From: Plectrocnemia conspersa
Taxonomy: Eukaryota; Arthropoda; Insecta; Trichoptera; Polycentropodidae
Direction: 5' to 3'
Length of the DNA stretch: 64,000 bases
Assembly (NCBI GenBank): GCA_009617715.1
Contig: VTFK01000086.1
Span: forward strand, 310,001-374,000
Positions 56,421-64,000 of the stretch are shown here, one piece after another. The translations under genes were made by a program, and so were the position numbers. The first letter of the stretch is position 1; every line of letters starts with the position of its first letter. The notes beneath the pieces were generated by a model. It worked only from the letters and a program-made list of their open reading frames with translations. It was not told where the DNA came from and did no database searches.

Positions 56421-59400
56421 TACTGTCTAATGAGCATCTAAAAATTTTTTGTGACGATTTTTCCTTTCTCTTTGCTTCGTCTTTAGATTCTATAAACATT
56501 GGTGACTCACTGTAAAATTTATATAAACATGAATTTAGACCATGATACAAATAAAAAAAATGAAATGACTTAAAATTAATTATAATCTAATATTTTAATT
56601 AAACTGAATATGTTTAATATCGTTAAAAGTGTTTAGTACAATATATATATTTATAAAACGCCCACACTAATATACTATATATTTTTAGTAATATGTATTT
56701 CACAAATATTCTAAATGCATTAAATAATGAAGCTGCTACTGAACTAAGTAATGTCATTTTTGTATAAAATGCAAAGTATTGATCCCTTAACTAGTATAAA
56801 TATTTTAACTTCGACCTACTTTTTAGAACTTTCTTTAAAAACATAAGTTTAGTATCATTCTACAACATGCCACACATATTTTTGTTTGCATGAAAAGTTA
56901 TTCAAATGTATTGTATATCAATTTAAAACTAGGTTAATCTCCTCAGACAAATCTAACTGTCGATTTTAGCCAATATTCTATTTTAATTTAGCACGTGCGT
57001 ATTCAAAATGGTACCAATATCAAGTTCAACATAAACATTATATTTTGGCAAAGACTAGTCCAACTGCGGGTTACAGTTATGTTGATAGAATCCATAAAAA
57101 AATAATAGTAAATAATATCGTACATGTGGGTGCGAAATTATACGCATATGAATATAAATATGGACCGAATAGCTGTCTGGGTCTGTTATTCTAACAGCGC
57201 ACGCGAGATTGAACAAGAAGAAGAATGAAGATAAAAAAGTGGTATAATTAGACAGGTGACACAATAAAACAGTAAATGCCGGCCAAAGCTTAAGGGCAAC
57301 GATCTTTAACAGCAAGAAGACATTCATTACGGCGGTATCGGCTGTCGGCCTGCGCCGGAAACTAAATTGCCTGTCAAGGATAATGTGACGTAAAAGGCGA
57401 GGAGGAAACAGGAAAAAGGACTTGACTCGCCTCTGCACATATTAATAACGGACGATGCTTTTACAAAGCTTTTTTTTTTGTTTCGATGATGTAATGAAAA
57501 GCGAGTCGGCTCGAAAATTCTTCACGCGTTAATTAGTAGCTCAATGATGAAGCATTTGATTCATAATGCCATGCAGTACCGTTTAGTGTTCGATAATATT
57601 TATTGTGTTAAATTAATCATTATAGTAAATAATATCTTTAACTATATTATATTTAATATAAATTATAAAAAATATTTAATAATTGTTCTTGCCTGATAAT
57701 TGCTCTCAAATTGATTTTTTTTCACATAAATATAGTTCTGGTTGCGAAAAAAACCACAAGCAAATTGATGCAACTGATAAAACTAATTCAATCAATAAAA
57801 TTTAAATTTCTAGTCAGCGTACTAAAATATAGTATGGTAAGCTATTTTCTTAAAAATATTGAGAACGTATGAGATAAAGTTAACAGTTAATACGATATGA
57901 TTTATAATTACTGTCATATCCAAGCATTTTCCGCATTTGCCATTGTTTTCTCCACACTTCAATTTCTTCTATTGTAGATTGTTTTTCCCAATATTTTTTT
58001 CAACATTTTTAAGAAAGCTTCTCCTGTGGTTGTTTCGTGTATGCTATGCACGTCAAGAGCTCTTCATAAATATTATATAATATAATACTCCTCGAATAAA
58101 GTATGAAGCAGTACTCATCCAGTGCGACAAGTGTTTATTTTTTTCAATAATATATTTTTTCTAATATATTCTCTCTTTGATCCGAAGTGTTTACTGACAA
58201 ACTGATGTTTTTAAATAAATAAGCCTTTCTGGACAAATTTCTACTGCTGCTACAACAATGCAATGTTTGATTATTTTCCGTCAGTAAATAAATTTCCAGG
58301 TTTCGTTATTAAATGTACCACGAAAAAATGATCACTAGTTGCTGCTTCTTGATCAATATTTATTTTTTAGTTCCATCTGCACTTAAAAATCTCAAGTTTT
58401 TCTGACGAACGCAGAGGGGATTATTATTTTTAGATAAAAACATATTAATAAAATATACAATATTAGACAATTCATTATTTTTGTATAAAAGCCAAAATAA
58501 ACATACTTATGATGTAATTAACTATATGTATGTCTTCCACAAGTAATAGTAACTTGAGAAAAATCATAAATATTAATTAAGTTATACAAATACGCAAAAA
58601 TATTAATTAAATCCTTAAATTAACAAGTTAATTAGTTTATATATTTTTTAATAAATTAAAAGAATTAAAAAATCTACAAATATTACTGAAAATACAATAT
58701 ATACCTAACTTTTAGATTAAATAACTATTTTTATTTGTAATAAATTATGTCAAATGTTACTTAATATGTATTTAATAAATATAAAATAATATGTAAAATT
58801 ACATTTTTATTAATAGAAAAACATAATAATTATTAATATTACATGTCATGAAAATTAATATTAAATCAATGTTAATGACAATTATTTTAATTAATCTGTA
58901 AAAGTTAACGACCTACTTGACTGATTTAATTTTGTAAATATGCTAAATATTAGTAATAAATTGCAATCAAAACATAATAAATATTAGTAATAATATGTCT
59001 GATTAAGTTTATTTTAGCTTTATCTTGATCAATAAAAATAAAAATGTATGCAATAAATTTCTTAAAAAAATTCTCGCCTCAAAAAACAGCTTGTTTTGAT
59101 CTAATCTGTGAATTCTCACAGGTAATCTGATACGTTGTGATAGATATCGTGAAATCCGTGTTGAAAATTTTCATTATGATAAACCGTTAGATTTAATATA
59201 ATCCAAATAAATTATCAAGCAATTATAAAAATTACATAATATATAGTTTAGTAAAGTTGAAACTAGCCTGGGGTTACGAATGCACCTTAGGTACGACCGT
59301 GCTGCATTTTTATTTTATTTTATTTAACCAAGGTATCACGCCATGGTTAAAGGATGCATAATTCACGTCTCGACATTGTGCCATTGGCAATGGAAATGAC

Positions 59401-62400
59401 GATGGTGGAGATAGTAGAAAAAATATACATACAAAACATATTAACTGCTCATACATAATTAACGTTAATCTTTATTGAAAATTATTGTACAGTATAAATA
59501 AAAAACATCGTTAAATTACTATGATATTTAACCATCCGATGGTTAGGACGTTAATTTTCTAAAGTGAAATGCCATTAACGAGTATGTAAAGTATTTAAAC
59601 GTATCATCAAGTTTGTCGTACGGTTCCTATGGTTTAAACTGGTTAGAAACGCGGCTGTTACACACATACACACGTAATAATCACAGTAATTGACGTTGTT
59701 CAGGAAAACTTATAACGTGAAATTTGCGGAAAATTCAGCTCTGAGCGATAATTCAATAGTGTTATTATTATAGTATTACTTTGCGGTGACGCAATTTAAA
59801 AAACGACGATTTCATAGCGAGAAATTGATGTTGTGTTGGACTAAATTGGATATAAGTGAAGCTCTACGTTAATAAAGCATAATCACGTAGTTTATGTTAT
59901 ACATACGTTACGATTTATATTAAAATATTATTTTTTTATTAAATTATTATTTATCGCATACAGTGAATATCATAAATATTATTTCGAAACTACAATCATT
60001 GTGCGATAATTTTACAGTGAAAGTTTCAGGTGCATATATAGAGGTGGATACAAATAAACGACCACCATATGTCGTGCCCATATTTTTTCTTTATCTGATC
60101 TGAAATTTTTTTGTTATCTGAAAATATTGTTATATTAAAAGAACCCCAAAATAAACTGATGACACACTTGATAATCTAATCTACTTTTTCATATGAAATT
60201 AGAAAAATGAAGTAACATTATATATTTCATAATACTATCGACAATCAGTAAAGAGTGCTGTAATATAAAAAAATGTAGATATTTTATATATTAGTAATAT
60301 AATAATATAATAAAATACAATAAAGTGTCATACTCAATTTTTTTTTTATTCAGACCTAAATATTTTCATTGACTGGTTTGAAAACCATCATCATATAAGT
60401 AGAAAAAATAATGTGACCTTACCTGGCAAACGAGAAAGCTAGAAAATGTATCTAAATGATTAGTTTGCCATATCTAGGGCAAGGCATAGAGAACGCAGTT
60501 CAACCACGAACTCTAAAATATATTTGCGAGCACAGTCTAACATATTGAAATTTGTAAATAAAAGCAGAATAGTCACGCACAAGTTACAACGTATAACATA
60601 TGAGGTGGGAATGTGTGGGTCGTAAAAAATATTCGATAAGAAAGATAAAGTCCATAAAAGACATTTCCTAGTAGTTCTTGAACTTTTTACTAACACCTCT
60701 TATAATTCAAGCTTCAATTTTAGTGTGAGTTTGTATATTTACCCCAGGACTGAAAAAAATAATATAGTTATATAAGTTTTAAATTTATTAACACTACTCA
60801 GCATTATATTTTGAAAAAACTGCGATTCAAAGCCCAAAACAGTAAGAAGTTTAAAACTTGAATATGATTAATTTAAAAACGTATGATTATCTTCAAGTTT
60901 TTAAAATTCTATGGGTAATTTCTTTGCATAATTGCAGTTTAAAAGACTGAGAACTTTAATATTAAAAAAACAATTAAGCATTAAGGTTCCAGTAATCGTT
61001 ATTGAACTCTTGTGGTTTATCGACATTTCGTTATTGACACAAATATTTTATAATCATCCCATACCTCCTCTGGGAGATGCTTAGCACAAAAATTAAGATA
61101 AAAATATGTCTCTTAGGTAACGATCCTTTAAGCCATGCAATTACAATTAGTATTATATTAAGTCGATTTTACAAACACAATCTAATAGTACCACAATGAT
61201 ACTTTGACAATGTTTGATTGTGTGAGAGATTTTTGTAAGAGGACTGAATGAATAAGTTTAAAACATTTTCTATAATTATTGAAGTTCTTTTAAACTCTTT
61301 ATGCAATCGTTAGTGAAAAAAATTTAAATGGTTTTGTAATTCCAAGCTTTTGTTGTGCATTGACATTTCGATGTCTAATATAATTACAGATAAAATAATT
61401 AATTATAGATGAAAGGTATTTTAAAAATCCTATAGAATTATCACACACATCGTATGGATGTGCATACTATACAAATAAAGGCAAAGATCTTTTAAGTAAA
61501 AATAAAAAACTCGGATATTGTATATATAAAATATGTTTTCTTTCACTTACTGTGAAATATCTCTACAAATAAGATGATTGTTTACATATGCAAAAAGTAA
61601 ATACAATTACTCGATATAATCGTATTAATAATTCTTAGCAGACGCCGTTGCGGCACAACGTGCACTGTCCATAGACGTTGACCTTTAAACCGGGAAGCGG
61701 GGTTTAACGGTCATAAGCCAAATAAGGAAAAACGGGCACAAAGGTTTTTAGTGACGTAATTTTTAACAGTTTGGCTCGTCGTTGTTCTTTTCGCCATTAT
61801 TCCGTTCTAATCTTTTCTCGTTCGTAGCTCGTTACGGTACATTAATTGCCATTATTAACAGGCCAGCACTGGCTTACGAAGACTACGGAAGACGACAAAG
61901 GTGAAGGCCATCTAACGACCGTTAAGTCACTCTTATGTTGATATACATATATGTTATAATATGAATAGTCTAATGCCCGCTTTCGCTTTATTAACGGAGC
62001 TCTTATTGTGAGTGCGGCTCGCGTATAAATATAATAAGATTGTTTGCCGAGTTGAAAAGGTAACGACGCAGAGACACTGAAAGTATAATAAGAACGAAGG
62101 AAATCAACAAAAATAGCTAGTTGGAGATAATAGGCGCGAAACAAGCGGTTTAGAAATTATGTAGCGAATCTGACACTTTCACTGTTTTAGTTTTGCTTTT
62201 ACAGTAATAATAAATTGTACAATCATTTTTTTTTAACATACATATCTACGATATTCAAATCGGTTTTATTGTAAATATTGTATTATTGTATTCAATGCAA
62301 ATATATTACTGTAATTAGTTTAAGAGAGCCATTCTTGCAATATTTACATATGTATGTACACATATAGATTAAAAGACGGTTATCCAGAAAAAATACACAA

Positions 62401-62479
62401 ATCTAAAATTACTTATTAGTAATCGTCAACTTTTAAGTATCTTTAATTATAAATATAAATACAAAATTGGTCTCGAAAG
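56421..62479. other. Gene desert
   Basis: No coding gene recognised. The longest open frames (minus strand, 57055-57438 and 61842-62144) coincide with lower-AT patches at 57.18-57.57 and 61.63-62.15 kb. They lack homology or splice context I recognise. The remainder is AT-rich. Confidence 0.45.
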
Positions 62480-64000
62480 CATAGAGTGGGTCGACATTAC
62501 TTTCTTTACGATCTCGAAGAGTAATTGAAAAAATTGTAATGGAAAGAAATGATTACAATTCACATTTATGTTTATCAGAAGAAACGTTCACATTTTTTTA
62601 ATCTAGTTTTTAAGTTAAAAACGAAAAATATATTATATAAAACACACGTATTGAAGAACAGGAGTATGAATGCAAAATTTATCTTAGAATAACGCAACTA
62701 AAAAAAATTAAAGCAGATACTAATTATTATAATTTAAATTCATATCGAAAGAAAATGGGATAATTTTTTAATTATGTATTAAAAATATACAAATAAATAG
62801 TATTTAATATAATACAGACGTATTAAAAGAGGGAGGAAAGAAAAAATAAAAGCGTATATATAGTTGACTTTATTTTTTTTCATGAACCTAAAGAGAAACT
62901 GAAAAATAGGAACACATAGAAAAGAAAGCAATTTTTTATCGAGTTCTTATGAAAATAGCATTTAACAAAGGAAGGGAAGAATAAATGTAAAATATATTTT
63001 ATAAGGAGTGTAAGTTAAAGGCATATTTTCTCATGGTTATAAGGGAACTGAAATTATTACGATTAAAAATTATTATTCTTAAACAAATAGCATTTAACAA
63101 AAAAAAAGGAAGCATGAATGTAAAATGTATTTTACAAGGAGTGTAAGATAAAGGCATATTTTCTAAGAGTGTTAAAGGGCAGCTAAAAATTATTTTAATT
63201 ACAAACTATATCAGAATGAATAAATTTAATTTTGAATCTGTTTTTTAAATAAATAATGTATAGTATTCAATATAATATTTATAATATTTAAATTAGGCGT
63301 TTTAACGCAAATTTTTTTATAAATAAAATATATGATAAAAGCATAAGAAGAGTTAGCGTTATTTTCTCATGGTCTCAAGGAGTAGCTGTGTAAAATAAGA
63401 GTAGGTAGAAATTATTACAATTCCTATTTATATCAGAAGGAAAAGTGATTTTTAACAGGTTATAAAAGTAAATAAAAAATAGTATTCAAAATAATAAATA
63501 CCTATTTAAAGAGAGAGTGAGTATAAGTTAAAAATTATTTTTAGAAGGGACAGTAAGAAAAAGGCGTAGGTAGGGTCCACTTTATTTTCTCAGGATGCTA
63601 AAAAGAAATTGAGAAAAAATAAAGCAGATAGAAATTATTAAAATTTACAATTATATGGAGGGAAAGGAGATAAATTTTTAATCATTTTCTTTGGAAAAAA
63701 TAATTAAAATATTCAATTTTAAGGAGATAATTTTCTAATCGGGTTCTTTAGGAAAATAATTAAAATATTAGTTTTTAATTTCTTCGTGAACCTAAAGAGG
63801 AAATGAAAAAAATTAAACAAAAAATTTTAATCAGAATCCAATATTTTTCAATTTATTTTTTAATAAAAATAATTAGGTTAGCGTTTAATTTAATATACAC
63901 GTATTTAAGAGAGTAAAAAAAAACATAATTTAGAATAAGACTGTGACTTTATTTTTCTCAGGGTTCTAACAAGAATCTAACTGGGAAAAAATAGAATATA
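62480..64000. repeat. Satellite-like tandem array running off the right edge
   Basis: Recurring blocks include CTTTATTTTCTCAGG- or CATATTTTCTCATGG-type starts (near 62.87, 63.02, 63.15, 63.36, 63.59, 63.78 and 63.95 kb). Between them come AAAGCAGATAGAAATTATTA, TATCAGAAGGAAA, TTTTTAATC-GGTTCTTTAGG, AATAGTATTYAATATAATA, ACGTATTTAAGAGAG and GGAGTGTAAGTTAAAGGC-like segments. Units are diverged and spacing varies from about 130 to 230 bp. There are no open frames. The right boundary lies outside the window. Confidence 0.65.

Noticed and set aside
57055..57438. 127-residue minus-strand open frame
   Set aside because: Longest unexplained frame in the desert, but it is hydrophobic and low-complexity in places, matches no family I know and has no supporting splice or poly(A) context. 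It overlaps a lower-AT patch, which favours chance open frames.
57930..58400. Possible minus-strand Tigger/jerky-type transposase debris
   Set aside because: Short segments such as DQEAATSDHFF hint at the family, but stops are frequent and no diagnostic motif is intact; too weak to annotate.
61842..62144. 100-residue minus-strand open frame
   Set aside because: Same reasons: composition-driven, no recognisable motif, no neighbours supporting a gene.

Overview
The window looks like a stretch of insect nuclear genome. It is strongly AT-rich, with spliceosomal introns (GT...AG, many short, some several kb) and very low gene density. Its transposon community is typical of insects: an RTE-type LINE, a Jockey/I-type LINE, mariner and pogo/Tigger relics, hAT and TTAA-flanked short elements, and a tRNA-derived SINE. 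I cannot fix the order or species from sequence alone.

Only three genes can be supported, all on the minus strand and all in the left half. (1) At 3.9-12.6 kb lies a 13-exon gene for a 724-residue EF-hand/WD-repeat protein of the WDR49/WDR64/WDY kind. I rebuilt it from splice sites; the exon lengths sum to 2175 nt and every phase matches. (2) At 13.1-18.1 kb lies a two-exon DDX43-type KH + DEAD-box RNA helicase of 646 residues. The two exons were joined by matching phase 1 across a 3 kb intron. (3) At 28.4-30.3 kb lies one large exon carrying a CABIT domain plus a long disordered tail; its 5' exons were not found. Its stop codon lies 7 nt before a strong splice donor, and a possible 3'UTR exon lies near 22.5 kb.

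The introns of genes 1 and 2 are full of mobile elements. Intron 4 of the WD gene holds an RTE endonuclease relic that was split by a 5'-truncated Jockey-type LINE ending in a 12-bp stem-loop. Intron 10 holds a Tigger transposase relic, SINE pieces, a tRNA-like sequence and a complete 255-bp hAT MITE with an 8-bp target duplication. The DDX43 intron holds a pogo-like MITE, a TTAA-type element and paired palindromes.

From 18 to 28 kb and from 30.4 to 64 kb I see no convincing coding gene. These regions contain SINE copies (one shared core, two different 3' tails), TTAA-flanked MITEs, a MITE that split a SINE, satellite-like arrays at 25.6-27.3 kb and 62.5-64 kb, a mariner relic, a LINE fragment and a 44-bp inverted repeat. 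Several patches of lower AT content in the gene desert could be regulatory modules or unrecognised exons. No CRISPR array, operon or prokaryotic feature is present, and I found no obviously new biological system. The most novel-looking items are the two-tailed SINE family, the nested insertions and the two decayed tandem arrays.
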